Positions 18,301-26,635 of a DNA stretch of 64,000 nt are shown here, piece after piece. How positions within the stretch are numbered: the first letter of the stretch is position 1; each line of letters begins with the position of its first letter. Source of the stretch: Pseudomonadota bacterium (GTDB taxonomy: Bacteria; Pseudomonadota; Gammaproteobacteria; Steroidobacterales; Steroidobacteraceae); contig JADJBE010000002.1 of the NCBI GenBank assembly GCA_016703895.1, forward strand, positions 248,001 through 312,000, given 5' to 3'. The position numbers and the translations under genes were made by a program. The notes beneath the pieces were generated by a model that did not search any database, was not told the origin of the DNA, and was given only the letters and a program-made list of their open reading frames with translations.

Positions 18301-21022
18301 GGACCTGCTGGATGCCGACCGGTTCACCCGCCGCGCTCAAGCTCGCAATCTCGACGGTGTGTTCCTGATCAGTCATCAACATGTCGCGAGCGCTGTCGCC
18401 CTTCGGCAGCCGCAGGCCGACAAAGCGCTCGAATGGCGCGACAACACGAGTACTGCGGTTGATGCTGAATGCGCCGCCTGGCTCGAACACCCGCGTCGCG
18501 AAGCTGGCGTTCAGCATGCCGGGCGCATCACTCGGCAGGTTCAATACGCCGTTGATGCGCGCCTCACCATTCGCATCGAGTGCACCCTCGAATAGCTTCT
18601 GCGGATCGCCACTAAACTGTCGTGCCGGGTCATCGAACACGTAGTCTGTAAAGCGCGAGAATCGGGTCGTTGATGGCGTGACACGCACCTCGATGTCGGC
18701 CTTCAGTCCGGCGGCGGTCGCGCCACTCAGCCATTGCGAGCCGAGCTTGCCAGCCAGTGGTACATTGCCAACGATTGTTCCGTCGCCCAGATCGAGATCG
18801 ATCTTCAGACGGTTTGGCATTACGGTTTCGATCTTGAGCGTCTTCGCGAAACTCGTGCCGCCCAGAATGGCCCGCGCGGTCCAGTTGCCGGTTGGCGCAT
18901 CTGCGGCTGTTGTTAGCTCAAAAGGATAGAACTGTCCGACTGGCGTCGCGTTGGTCAGGGTCTGCACCAATTGACCGCGCGGGTTGCGCAACTCGAGTGT
19001 GACCGGGTGTTTGGCCGGGAGTGACTTGCCTTTGTCTTGTACAACAAATGTTAGGTAGATCGAGTCGCCTGGCCGCCAGACGCCGCGGTCGCCGTATAGA
19101 TAGCCCTTCAGGCCTTTGCTGATCGTTTCGCCGCCAACGTCGAAGTGGCTGATCGGCAGTTGCACGCCGTCATTGACCTTCAAGTAGCCCTTGTCACCCG
19201 CGTGCTCGGCGACCAACACGAACGGCTGATCGATGGCAGGAAACTGGGCGATGCCGTCGCGGTCCGTCTTGACAGTTTCGAGTGCGCGGCCTTGAAAGTT
19301 CTGCGCCGTAACTGCGACACCGGCCAGTGTGCTGGCATCACGTAGGTTCGTGGCGACCGCGAGCCAAGCGCCGCGCTGATCGCGTTTCGCCAGCAGCCCG
19401 ATGTTGGATGCGAGCAGATTGCGCGCGGAGCGGACTCCTGCGGAGTAGCGGTAGTAAGCGGGATTGCAGGGATTATCGCGTTCGCGCCAGTCTGCCTCGA
19501 CGTCGGCGCCGAAGTACTCCTCAGAATAGTCCCAATTGCTGGGCTCAGCCATGTCGCCGCTTTCCTGGTTGGCGAGCTCGGCAGTCAGGGGTGAGGCTGC
19601 CGTGCTGGGTTCGACCGTCGGGCAGCTGTAAGTCGAGTCGGGCGGGGCGATCGACAGCGTCAGCTGGAACATGCCACCCGGTTCGCTCTTCAGCAGCTCG
19701 GTGACATCGAGGTTGTAGCGCGTCCAGCGGCCCGCCACCGGCGCTGTCAGCGGAATCACTTTCTGCCACATGAAGCGGCCGACGCGCCCTAACTCGTTCG
19801 TACCATCGAGCGAATTCACTTGCAGGAACTGCGGCACATTGGGTTCGTAAATGCGCAGCGCAGTGACCCGCACGGCCCGTGCGCTCACGGCTTCGAACGG
19901 TACACTGAGCGTGCTGGCCGCAGGCAAAATTACCCCGCGACCGACAAATCGCACTTGTGGCTTGTTACTGGTGAAGGTGAGCTGAAACTCGGTCTGTCCC
20001 TGTAGCTGGTCGCCGCGCGTATTGCGGATCGCGGTCTCGAGACTGAGCGTCACGTCGCCCGTAGTCGCCTCGACTGGATAGAGCGTCAACGTGTTGCCGT
20101 CGAGCCGACTGGTAAACTCGCCGCCCGACAGTCGGACCAGACCCTTCAAATTGCGTTTGCTATCGAGGTTATCCGAAAACTGCACCACCACGACGCGGCG
20201 CCCGTCTTGCTCGAGCGCTTGCACCTGGGTGACCGAGAACTGATCGCGCGCGGGCACTTCGAGTGCTAGCGAGTCGATATTGGCAACGCCAATGGGCTTG
20301 CCGTCCCAATTCAGAGTCAGCATTTGCGCGGCCGCTTGACGTTTGAGCCCGCTGATGACAAACGCATGTCGGCGCGACTGCGGCGCGTGCTGCCAGGCGA
20401 TCGCCACGGGTTGCTCGCCGAGTTTCGCGCGCAAAACCTTCTCGATCAACGCAGAGTCTTCGCTGTCTGCCGTGGCCACGACACCAGTGAGTCGCATGGT
20501 CCCCGCGGCAGCATCTTCCAGGTCGAGCCGCTCGATCGATACTTCGAAATTTGGCTGCAGCGTCTTGATGACGAACTCGTACGGAGCGATTTTGCCTGGT
20601 AGGCCGGCGAGGCCGTCAGTATTCAGCTTGACGAGGTAGCTGGACGACGGCGTCAGATCCGCCTGCGGGATAAACAGAATCTCGCGACTGCTGGCGAACG
20701 TAGCACTGCCGTCGACCGACGGTTGCAGCGACAGGTTGTTACTGGCATCGGTACCGACCTTGTCAGCTGGCACAATATCGTTGACAAATACGACACGCAC
20801 CGAACTCGCCCGTGATACCGCACCGGTTGTATGTGCGCTGATGATCGACTGCCAGGCGGGATCGGCTGGTGTCGGGATGACGTCATCGCCAGTACCCGTC
20901 GGCTTACCGCGCTGGCAGCCCGCCGTGACCAGCGCTACAAGTAGCAAACACACAAGAGCTGTTGCCTGCGGGAGGCTGGGGCGGCGCTCGAGAGCTGTTT
21001 CGATTCTGGTCATCGCGGTCAT
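15296..21022 (-). CDS. yfhM: Bacterial alpha-2-macroglobulin lipoprotein (YfhM type)
   Basis: About 1908 residues. I place the start at the ATG at 21022 (or 21013) because it gives a lipoprotein signal, ALVCLLLVALVTAGC, with the lipobox Cys; an open frame upstream to 21301 is antisense to another gene. The protein contains repeated MG beta domains, and the thioester motif HGCLEQ lies at about residue 1420 in the helical TED domain. It is anchored in the periplasm and traps proteases through the Cys-Gln thioester. It is co-transcribed with pbpC. The length is slightly above the roughly 1650 residues of the E. coli protein but normal for this larger subfamily. Confidence 0.9.
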   Translation of the reverse strand: MTAMTRIETALERRPSLPQATALVCLLLVALVTAGCQRGKPTGTGDDVIPTPADPAWQSIISAHTTGAVSRASSVRVVFVNDIVPADKVGTDASNNLSLQPSVDGSATFASSREILFIPQADLTPSSSYLVKLNTDGLAGLPGKIAPYEFVIKTLQPNFEVSIERLDLEDAAAGTMRLTGVVATADSEDSALIEKVLRAKLGEQPVAIAWQHAPQSRRHAFVISGLKRQAAAQMLTLNWDGKPIGVANIDSLALEVPARDQFSVTQVQALEQDGRRVVVVQFSDNLDSKRNLKGLVRLSGGEFTSRLDGNTLTLYPVEATTGDVTLSLETAIRNTRGDQLQGQTEFQLTFTSNKPQVRFVGRGVILPAASTLSVPFEAVSARAVRVTALRIYEPNVPQFLQVNSLDGTNELGRVGRFMWQKVIPLTAPVAGRWTRYNLDVTELLKSEPGGMFQLTLSIAPPDSTYSCPTVEPSTAASPLTAELANQESGDMAEPSNWDYSEEYFGADVEADWRERDNPCNPAYYRYSAGVRSARNLLASNIGLLAKRDQRGAWLAVATNLRDASTLAGVAVTAQNFQGRALETVKTDRDGIAQFPAIDQPFVLVAEHAGDKGYLKVNDGVQLPISHFDVGGETISKGLKGYLYGDRGVWRPGDSIYLTFVVQDKGKSLPAKHPVTLELRNPRGQLVQTLTNATPVGQFYPFELTTAADAPTGNWTARAILGGTSFAKTLKIETVMPNRLKIDLDLGDGTIVGNVPLAGKLGSQWLSGATAAGLKADIEVRVTPSTTRFSRFTDYVFDDPARQFSGDPQKLFEGALDANGEARINGVLNLPSDAPGMLNASFATRVFEPGGAFSINRSTRVVAPFERFVGLRLPKGDSARDMLMTDQEHTVEIASLSAAGEPVGIQQVQVTLEQIEWRWWWDQSGESLAQYTQRESRQIVKQDTIATTNGQGKWSFQIKYPQWGRYLLRACDLNGGHCTGRVFYIDWPSYAGKARDQSGPAANILTLTADKEEYAVGDTATVQFPVAAEGRALLTLETGAEILEHRWVEPREGSNRVSIPITNKMAPNVYVGVTLIQPHEHKGSDRPIRLYGVLPLKITDPATRLAPKITTVEEWAPQAKASVTVSESKGRPMTYTLAVVDEGLLGLTNFRTPDLHAEFYRREALGISTWDLFDDVVGSYGAQLERLLALGGSDEGPAIDPNASKSRFPPVVRFLGPFELAANQSAQHAIELPQYIGAVRVMLVAGDGTAYGSADQSVYVRQPLMILPTLPRVLGPEESVSLPVSVFVSESSIKNVQLRVETDALMTAPANKSVTVNFSKPAEQLGMLQLRAGQRPGRSHVRVIATSGKYTASTDIYLEIRKPNPSTTTLQRAMIEPGKSWQEAVNWHGIAGTNEAVLEVSAIPPLNLEGRLDYLINYPHGCLEQVTSGVFPQLFLPNLLALEPERRAAIDRNVQAAIARLQGFQQPNGAFTYWPGGFTTAAALAWRDDWTTTYAGHFLLEAEKAGYRLPAELLSNWVRYQKEIAQRWSASDNRQLAGRSAGRAEAERLAQAYRLFTLARAGKPEIGAMNRLREGQMLSTAERWLLAAAYQSAGLTEPAAQLTKGQSLDVAVDAADNYSFGSQLRDRAIVLQALVLLGRNTDARSLVDTISADLVDGRWHSTQSVAFALLAVGQYVGGKPFEAFSYELNAPGRAGKVVAEKTISTTRLDTKADTAKPVRVTNTADRPLYATLIVRGVPPSGSEDAAEQGLTIRQEYADAAGVQGLTIASLTQGTDLLTRVTVTNTTRRRLDNLALTQMLPAGWEIRNERMEGAGVNGERAAVASNANGWFVDGSAEATAARAEHVDIRDDRILRYFSLQPGESIAFTSRVNAAYLGRYYLPSVSVEAMYDATRFARTQGQWIQVVKSAR

Positions 21023-21195
21023 CTCGCTGCTATGGAAGGCGAGTGCCATCCCTTTGTGGCGCAGTCTACTCGACCAATACAAACCTGCGTGTGCCGCGAA
21101 CATGCGTCGCCGCTGGCGAATTGTGGCGGAATGGGGCAGCGCTCGGTTTGGTGGCGCGAGCATAGACATGCAACGCTTTGATTGAGTTGAGCACC

Positions 21196-21816
21196 ATGGA
21201 AAGATCTTGGGTTTTCTGGCTGGTCGGGTTACTAAGTGTTGGTGCTTCGTGGGCCGAGCCCGCGGCGGACGCGCTAGCCGCTGGGGTTGTACGCGCGGCA
21301 ATCGAACGCACGCAGCAGCTTGAGACTTACGATGGACGCTATCGTGTCATTGCGTATCCGAACGGTGATGTGCCTGAGCATCTGGGAGTTTGCACCGACC
21401 GTGTGGTGCGTAGTTACCGGGCTGTGGGTATCGAGTTGCAGCGGTTGGTCCATCAGGACATGGTGAGCGAGTTTGCGGCTTACCCGCAGATCTGGGGCCT
21501 GCAGCGACCGGACACCAATATCGATCATCGGCGGGTGCCGAATCTCCAAGTGTTCTTCAGGCGCAAAGGTGCGGCGCTGCCGGTCACTCGGAATCCCGCG
21601 GACTACCTACCTGGTGACATCGTGACGTGGATGCTGCCTGGCAATCTGCCGCATATTGGTATCGTCACAAATCGACGTGATTCTCAAACGAATCGACCCA
21701 TCATCGCTCACAATATTGGTGCAGGACCGCAATTGGAAGACATGCTGCTCGGTTTTCCAATCACTGGCCACTATCGATACGCCGGGCGATTTGCAGGGCG
21801 AGAGCGCGATCGTTAG
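21196..21816 (+). CDS. DUF1287 exported protein
   Basis: The product is about 206 residues with a signal peptide (RSWVFWLVGLLSVGASWAEP). The mature part contains GVCTDRVVRSYRAVGIELQRLVHQDM, then YLPGDIVTWMLPGNLPHIGIVTNRR, and IIAHNIGAGPQLEDMLL. The conserved Cys-Thr-Asp, the His of PHIGIV and the His-Asn pair suggest an NlpC/P60-like papain-fold hydrolase, which is how DUF1287 is usually viewed. The substrate is unknown; a cell-wall peptide is plausible given the neighbouring PbpC operon on the other strand. The ATG at 21196 was chosen because it begins the signal peptide. Confidence 0.8.
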   Translation: MERSWVFWLVGLLSVGASWAEPAADALAAGVVRAAIERTQQLETYDGRYRVIAYPNGDVPEHLGVCTDRVVRSYRAVGIELQRLVHQDMVSEFAAYPQIWGLQRPDTNIDHRRVPNLQVFFRRKGAALPVTRNPADYLPGDIVTWMLPGNLPHIGIVTNRRDSQTNRPIIAHNIGAGPQLEDMLLGFPITGHYRYAGRFAGRERDR

Positions 21817-21819
21817 CGG

Positions 21820-22542
21820 CTACTTCCCCGCGAGCGCCGAATGCGCGGCATCGAGTTGGTCGCGCAGAATGCGGGCCCAGCTTGCGGCCGCGCGCCGCGC
21901 GGCCGCCACATTGTCGACTCGAGTCGTCAGCTCAAGAAAGGCCGACTCTGGATCCCGCTTGCGATCTGTCACTCGCACGCTCAGATCGCCGGTCACGGAG
22001 TCACGCAATTCGGCCAGCAACGTCATTTCGCCGACCGACAGCGTGTAGGTGCGTATGTTGGCGGCTGTCATCGGGTCGGGCGCATTCACGTAGAGATCCT
22101 TGATCTCGGCTTTGACGCGTAGCACGTCATCACCCGCTTGGCTGACAACGGCGTAGCGACCGTCGCGTGTCAGCACGCGCACAAACTCCTCGCGCAGTAT
22201 CTTTGCCAAGCCTTCGCGCATGGCGACCGCGTCTGTGCTGCGAATGCGGCTGGCGGTCTGGTGTTCGGCGCGCCAGTTCTTGTGGAAGGCCACCTCGATC
22301 GGGTCAAGGATCACCTTGCTATAGGGCGATAGGCTGGCGTCAGGTGCCGCCTCGACCTTGTCGAGCCCTCGCACCTGCACGGTCTGCAGTTCCGTGGCCG
22401 CTCCTGGTGCTGCCGATGGTGTCTGGCTCTCGGCAGTGCCGCTGACGACCAGCAGCAAGGCGCCGAGCACTAAGCCCGCAGCCCGCTTGCAAGTCACGCC
22501 TGGGCAAGTCGTTCGCGGAGAATAAATTGTAGCGCGTACCAT
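21820..22542 (-). CDS. DUF3313-like exported protein
   Basis: The product is about 240 residues. I prefer the ATG at 22542 (MVRATIYSPR...) to the longer frame from 22602, since a signal sequence then follows (RAAGLVLGALLLVVSGTAES). The mature domain has YSKVILDPIEVAFHKNW and VTDRKRDPESAFLELTTRVDN, and ends in a helix AARRAAASWARILRDQLD. This is the pattern of the DUF3313 family of envelope proteins of unknown function. It is convergent with, and only three bases from, the DUF1287 gene. No lipobox Cys is obvious at the cleavage site, so I call it periplasmic rather than a lipoprotein. Confidence 0.65.
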   Translation of the reverse strand: MVRATIYSPRTTCPGVTCKRAAGLVLGALLLVVSGTAESQTPSAAPGAATELQTVQVRGLDKVEAAPDASLSPYSKVILDPIEVAFHKNWRAEHQTASRIRSTDAVAMREGLAKILREEFVRVLTRDGRYAVVSQAGDDVLRVKAEIKDLYVNAPDPMTAANIRTYTLSVGEMTLLAELRDSVTGDLSVRVTDRKRDPESAFLELTTRVDNVAAARRAAASWARILRDQLDAAHSALAGK

Positions 22543-22729
22543 CAGTTTTCCACTTGGTGACTTAGAGGCAGACCCTAAGCATGCGCCAAGTTCATTGGTC
22601 ACGCATCCGCAGCTGTACTTAGCCGATCGTAAGTACAGGCCACGGTCGCGCTACCGATGAATTGGCGCTATTAGTAAGCGGTGGCCTACATGATTCTGTT
22701 GATCGACTGTCTCAAGGAGCCAGCTCACT

Positions 22730-22984
22730 ATGACCACGAACAAAAAGTCTCAGCCCGCCGCTGCTGCCGACGCAGACAGCAGTGACGAATTCAACGAACT
22801 GTTTGAACAGGCCGACGTCGATGGTGACGGGTGGATCAGGTTCATCGAGTTCAAGGCCATGATGGCGGACCTGGATGCCAACATGAAAGAGGCCTCGTTG
22901 CGAATCGGATTCCAGGAAATCGATCTCGATCACGATGGCGAGATCAATCTTGACGAGCTGCGTGCCTGGTGGCGCAGCAATTGA
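22730..22984 (+). CDS. EF-hand calcium-binding protein, 84 aa
   Basis: A small acidic protein with two complete EF-hand loops: DVDGDGWIRFIE (residues about 29-40) and DLDHDGEINLDE (about 65-76). Each has Asp at positions 1, 3 and 5 and an acidic residue at position 12, so both should bind calcium. There is no signal peptide, so it is cytoplasmic. The first 20 residues are Ala/Ser/Asp-rich and probably disordered. A good AAGGAG site lies before the ATG. Calmodulin-like proteins are uncommon but known in proteobacteria; the target is unknown. It stands alone, convergent with the SDR gene. Confidence 0.85.
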   Translation: MTTNKKSQPAAAADADSSDEFNELFEQADVDGDGWIRFIEFKAMMADLDANMKEASLRIGFQEIDLDHDGEINLDELRAWWRSN

Positions 22985-22996
22985 TCAAACGGCTAA

Positions 22997-23752
22997 CTAC
23001 AGGAAAACGTCGCCCCCATTTGGTGACAGGCACTGGCCTTGAATGTGGCGCGCATCCTCCGACGCCAGAAAGATGTAGCTCGGCACGATGTCGGCAACCT
23101 CCGCGATTCGACCTTTTGGAATCGCCTGCCGCACCGCCTGCAGCAGATCCGGCGGGACATCCGCCAGTATCGGCGTAAAGGTCGCTCCCGGTGCGACCGA
23201 ATTCACGTTGACATTGCGAGCGCCAATCTCGAGTGCTAACGAGCGCGTGAAGGAAATGATCGCACCTTTGGCCGCCGTGTAGTGGGTGAGTCCCGGCGCA
23301 CCCTTGTAGGCGAGCTGTGATGCCGTGTTGATGATGCGGCCGTAGTCTCGGGCATACATGCCGCGGATGACGAGTCGGGTCGTCAGGAAGCAACTGCGAA
23401 GGTGGACCGCAATGAGTCGATCCCAGGTGTCGATTGGGATCGCTTCGAGCGGCGCGGTATGCGCGATGCCGGCGTTGTTGACCAGGATGTCGATGCGGCC
23501 GAAAGTCTGTTCCGCGGTGGTGACCAGGCGCTCGACATCGTCGGCCACGGCAACGTCAGCCTCGACCGAGATCGCGCGGCGACCGACCGACTCAATCTCG
23601 GCCACGACGGCGTCCGCCGCCGCCCGTTCGTGCGAGCTGGGGTAATTGACGACGACGTCGGCGCCTTCGCGGGCAAAACCCAGCGCAACGCCGCGACCAA
23701 TGCCTGAACTCGAGCCCGTGATCAGCGCAATCTTGCCGGACAGTCGATCCAT
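22997..23752 (-). CDS. Short-chain dehydrogenase/reductase (FabG / glucose 1-dehydrogenase-like)
   Basis: The 251-residue protein is a classical SDR. The cofactor motif is TGSSSGIG (residues 12-19), the structural motif is NNAG, and the catalytic set is Ser (NTASQ), Tyr and Lys (YTAAK). The C-terminal GGDVFL is typical of 3-oxoacyl-ACP reductase and glucose-dehydrogenase relatives. The region around Asn-Tyr-Pro-Ser after strand 2 suggests NADP rather than NAD, but weakly. The substrate cannot be named. It is monocistronic, convergent with the EF-hand gene, and its start lies 35 bases from the tRNA-Glu 3' end. Confidence 0.85.
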   Translation of the reverse strand: MDRLSGKIALITGSSSGIGRGVALGFAREGADVVVNYPSSHERAAADAVVAEIESVGRRAISVEADVAVADDVERLVTTAEQTFGRIDILVNNAGIAHTAPLEAIPIDTWDRLIAVHLRSCFLTTRLVIRGMYARDYGRIINTASQLAYKGAPGLTHYTAAKGAIISFTRSLALEIGARNVNVNSVAPGATFTPILADVPPDLLQAVRQAIPKGRIAEVADIVPSYIFLASEDARHIQGQCLSPNGGDVFL

Positions 23753-23787
23753 CTATGGCCTTCTTTCAGACTGCCGGCTAGACCGAA

Positions 23788-23863
23788 TGGCGCTCCCTAC
23801 GGGATTCGAACCCGTGTTACAGCCTTGAGAGGGCTATGTCCTAGGCCTCTAGACGAAGGGAGC
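23788..23863 (-). tRNA. tRNA-Glu (anticodon CTC)
   Basis: The 76-base gene folds as a cloverleaf. The acceptor GCTCCCT pairs with AGGGAGC, followed by G and an encoded CCA. The D arm is of tRNA-Glu type (TCGTCTAGAGG). The anticodon loop is CTCTCAA between TAGCC and GGCTG, giving anticodon CTC, and the T arm is ACGGG/CCCGT. It reads GAG. Confidence 0.95.
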
Positions 23864-23895
23864 GCAGAAACCGGTGGCCAATCTCAGAGCGCGGT

Positions 23896-23923
23896 ATTAT
23901 AGAGGTCGCCTCCTTGAGCTCAA
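23896..23923 (-). promoter_or_regulatory. Sigma-70 promoter of tRNA-Glu
   Basis: On the minus strand, TTGAGC (plus 23918-23923) and TATAAT (plus 23896-23901) are separated by 16 bases, and a GC-rich discriminator follows. This is a strong stable-RNA promoter about 33 bases upstream of the mature tRNA. The same small gap also holds the pcnB upstream region on the other strand. Confidence 0.8.
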
Positions 23924-23938
23924 GCGGAACAGTCAAGT

Positions 23939-25418
23939 TTGAACGAAGTCGTTGCGCCAGATGCGGCGCCCCCAGCCCCCCTGGCACGCATCATCCCCCG
24001 GGACCAGCATTCCATCTCGCGCGCGGCGGTTTCGCCAAATGCGCTGAAAGTGCTTTATCGCCTGCGCGATGCCGGATTCGAGGCCTTTTTGGTCGGCGGC
24101 TGCGTACGGGATCTGATGCTGGGTCTCACGCCAAAAGACTTTGATATCGCCACCAGCGCCTTGCCGGAGGAGGTCAAGCGGGTATTCCGCAACTGCCGGC
24201 TCATTGGGCGGCGCTTTCGGTTGGCGCACGTGTTTTTCGGCCGCGAGATCATCGAGGTGGCGACTTTCCGGGCGACTGCGGCACCGGAGGCTGGTGACGA
24301 GCCGATCTCTGATGAGTCACTGGCGACTGATGAGGACGAGAGTCTCATCGACGACGACTCGCCAACGGCATTCGATGACCAGGACGACCTGCAGAGCATC
24401 GATCGCGTCACCGACGACAGTGGCCGTTTGCTGCGCGACAACGTCTATGGCTCGATCGACGAAGATGTCTGGCGTCGCGACTTCTCTGTCAACGCGCTCT
24501 ATTACAACATCGCCGACTTCTCGTTATGGGACTACATGGGTGGCTTCGAGGATATCGCCGCGCGTCGTCTGCGACTGATCGGCGATCCGGTAACCCGCTA
24601 CCGCGAAGACCCGGTGCGCATGCTGCGTGCCGCGCGTTTTCAGGCGAAGCTCGGCTTTGTACTCGATCCTGCCACCAGCGCGCCGATCGCGGACTTGCGG
24701 CAGCTGTTAGGTGGCGTGCCGGCAGCGCGGTTGTTCGATGAGACTCTGAAGCTGTTCCTGACCGGACACGGCGCTGCGAGCCTGGACGTGTTGCGAGAAT
24801 GGGGCTTATTGGAAGAGCTGTTGCCGACGGTCGCGCGTTCTCTCGCCAAGAGCGGTGATTCGGCAATTGTCGGCATGTTGCGCAAGGGGCTCGAAAACAC
24901 CGATGCCCGTGTTGCAGCGGGTCGCCGGTCACGCCGACGTTCCTCTTTTCTCTGCTGCTCTATGGTCCGTTTGCGACGCTCATCGAAAGCAACAGTCGGA
25001 ACGCTGGCACGACATCGGCACGATCGTCGATTCGATTGATCGCGCAACACGCGACGCTCAAGCACGGGTCGCGATACCGAAACGTTTCACCCTAGGCGTT
25101 CGGGAGATGTTTGCCGCTCAGCCTCGTCTCGAGCAGCCACGGGGACGCCGTGCGCTCAGAATGCTGGAGCAACCCCGTTTCCGTGCTGCCTATGATCTGC
25201 TGCTGCTGCGGGCGGAGTTCGGCTTGGCATCGGCTGACGTCGCGCACTGGTGGACGGTGTTGCAGGAAGTGTCGCAGAGCGACCGCGAGAAGATGGCCGA
25301 TTCGCTGGCGTCGGTCGGCAGCGGTTCGGACGATGGTGCGGATGGCGAGGGCGGCGCGCCGCGCTCGCGTCGTACGCGTGGCGGCCGTCGACGCCGGCGA
25401 CCCTCGCGCCCGGCATGA
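23939..25418 (+). CDS. pcnB: Poly(A) polymerase I, broken by two frameshifts
   Basis: A TTG start at 23939 begins a class II nucleotidyltransferase: FLVGGCVRDLMLG (helical turn), KDFDIATSA (catalytic Asp pair), EDVWRRDFSVNALYYN, and VRMLRAARFQAKLGF. About 50 residues (roughly 125-170) form an Asp/Glu-rich insertion before RDNVYGSIDED, longer than in E. coli. The frame is lost near 24923-24927 (a likely missing C in CGCCCGG) and again near 24985-24992. Restoring one base at each gives PVTPTFLFSLLLYGPFATLIE, then QSERWHDIGTIVDSIDR and RFRAAYDLLLLRAEFG, the conserved C-terminal arm. A basic Arg-rich tail ends the protein and overlaps folK by four bases. It adds poly(A) tails to RNAs for decay. 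Confidence 0.88.
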
Positions 25419-25921
25419 GTAAGTCGGCGCGCCGGGCGCGCTGGGTCCCAGCATACGTGGGTGTAGGCAGCAATCTCGACGCTCCTGTGGTGCAGGTACA
25501 ACGTGCAATTGAAGCTTGCAGGTCAATACCAGAGACTCGGGTCGTTAGCGTGTCGCCTAGCTACCACAGCAAGCCTTTTGGGCAAGTCGCGCAGGCCGAT
25601 TTTGTCAATGCGGTGCTCGGCGTGCTGACGCAATTGACACCCGAGGCGATGCTGGCTGAGCTCGCCAGTATCGAGCGGAAGTTGGGCCGCAAGCCATCAG
25701 TGGAACGTTGGGGTCCGCGATGTATCGATCTTGATCTGTTAGTGTTCGGCAACGAACGGCGGGCGACGGCGACATTGCAGCTACCCCACCCAGGTATCGC
25801 CGCACGCGATTTCGTGGTCTATCCGCTCTGTGATGTCGCGCCCCATCTCGAGGTGCCCGGCATGGGGCGCGTCGAGGCGTTGCGCGCCCAAGTGGCAGAT
25901 CGCGGTCTTAGAGCGCTATGA
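25415..25921 (+). CDS. folK: 6-hydroxymethyl-7,8-dihydropterin pyrophosphokinase (HPPK)
   Basis: The 168-residue enzyme transfers pyrophosphate from ATP to 6-hydroxymethyl-dihydropterin in folate synthesis. VPAYVGVGSNLDAP is the N-terminal signature, FVNAVLGV the pterin-binding strand, and the HPPK signature is RWGPRCIDLDLLVFG with the two metal-binding Asp residues. It ends with LPHPGIAARDFVVYPL. The ATG at 25415 overlaps the pcnB stop (ATGA), so pcnB and folK are translationally coupled; a longer upstream frame from 25250 is a shadow of pcnB. Confidence 0.95.
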   Translation: MSKSARRARWVPAYVGVGSNLDAPVVQVQRAIEACRSIPETRVVSVSPSYHSKPFGQVAQADFVNAVLGVLTQLTPEAMLAELASIERKLGRKPSVERWGPRCIDLDLLVFGNERRATATLQLPHPGIAARDFVVYPLCDVAPHLEVPGMGRVEALRAQVADRGLRAL

Positions 25922-26610
25922 GCAAAGATCCAGAGGCCGCGGCGGGGCACCGCTTTATCGTGGTCGAGGGGCCGATCGGTGTTGGCAAGACGAGCCTTGC
26001 CAAACGACTAGCGGCGACCCTGGGTGCCGAACTGGTCATGGAGCAGGCCCACGACAACCCGTTTCTCGAACGGTTTTATCGCAGTCCGCGTGCCGGCGCA
26101 TTCCCCGCGCAGCTGTACTTTCTCTTTCAGCGCGCGCATCAACTGGCGGCGCTCAACCAGGCAGACATGTTCGCGTCGGTGCGGGTGGCGGACTACCTGC
26201 TCGAGAAGGATCGGTTGTTTGCCCAGTTGACGCTCGACCAGCAGGAGTTCGCACTCTATGAGCAGGTGCACAGCCGGCTGGCTATCGAGCCGCCAAAGCC
26301 GGACCTGGTCGTCTATCTGCAGGCCCCAGTGAGTGTCTTGATCGATCGGATTGGGCGTCGAGGCATTGGCTATGAGTCCCTCATTGATCGCCAGTACCTG
26401 GAGCGCCTCAACGAGGCATACGCGCAGTTCTTTCACAGCTACGATCGCGCGCCGCTGCTGATCGTCAATGCGGCAACCATTGATCCTGTGCATAACGAAC
26501 GCGACTACGAGGAGCTGTTTGGCACGATCCAACGGATGCAGCGTGGCAAGCTCTATTACAATCCGCTGAAGAGCAACGCACTTGCCGCGAGTGAGTCTGG
26601 GCGGAGCTGA
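25918..26610 (+). CDS. Deoxynucleoside kinase (dGK/dAK family)
   Basis: The 230-residue protein has a P-loop GPIGVGKTS (residues about 18-26) and the family motifs EQAHDNPFLERFY, FLFQRAHQL, and a lid around RIGRRGIGYES. It should phosphorylate deoxynucleosides for nucleotide salvage in the cytoplasm. Its ATG overlaps the folK stop by four bases. The folK-dNK-panB-panC order is widespread in gammaproteobacteria. Deoxyadenosine or deoxyguanosine are the usual substrates, but specificity cannot be set from sequence. Confidence 0.85.
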   Translation: MSKDPEAAAGHRFIVVEGPIGVGKTSLAKRLAATLGAELVMEQAHDNPFLERFYRSPRAGAFPAQLYFLFQRAHQLAALNQADMFASVRVADYLLEKDRLFAQLTLDQQEFALYEQVHSRLAIEPPKPDLVVYLQAPVSVLIDRIGRRGIGYESLIDRQYLERLNEAYAQFFHSYDRAPLLIVNAATIDPVHNERDYEELFGTIQRMQRGKLYYNPLKSNALAASESGRS

Positions 26611-26635
26611 TCAGCCGCATCGGGAGTACCTAACT

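Noticed and set aside
21023..21301. A 93-residue N-terminal extension of the macroglobulin
   Set aside because: It overlaps the DUF1287 gene on the other strand and precedes a clear lipoprotein signal peptide, so it is not translated as part of the protein.
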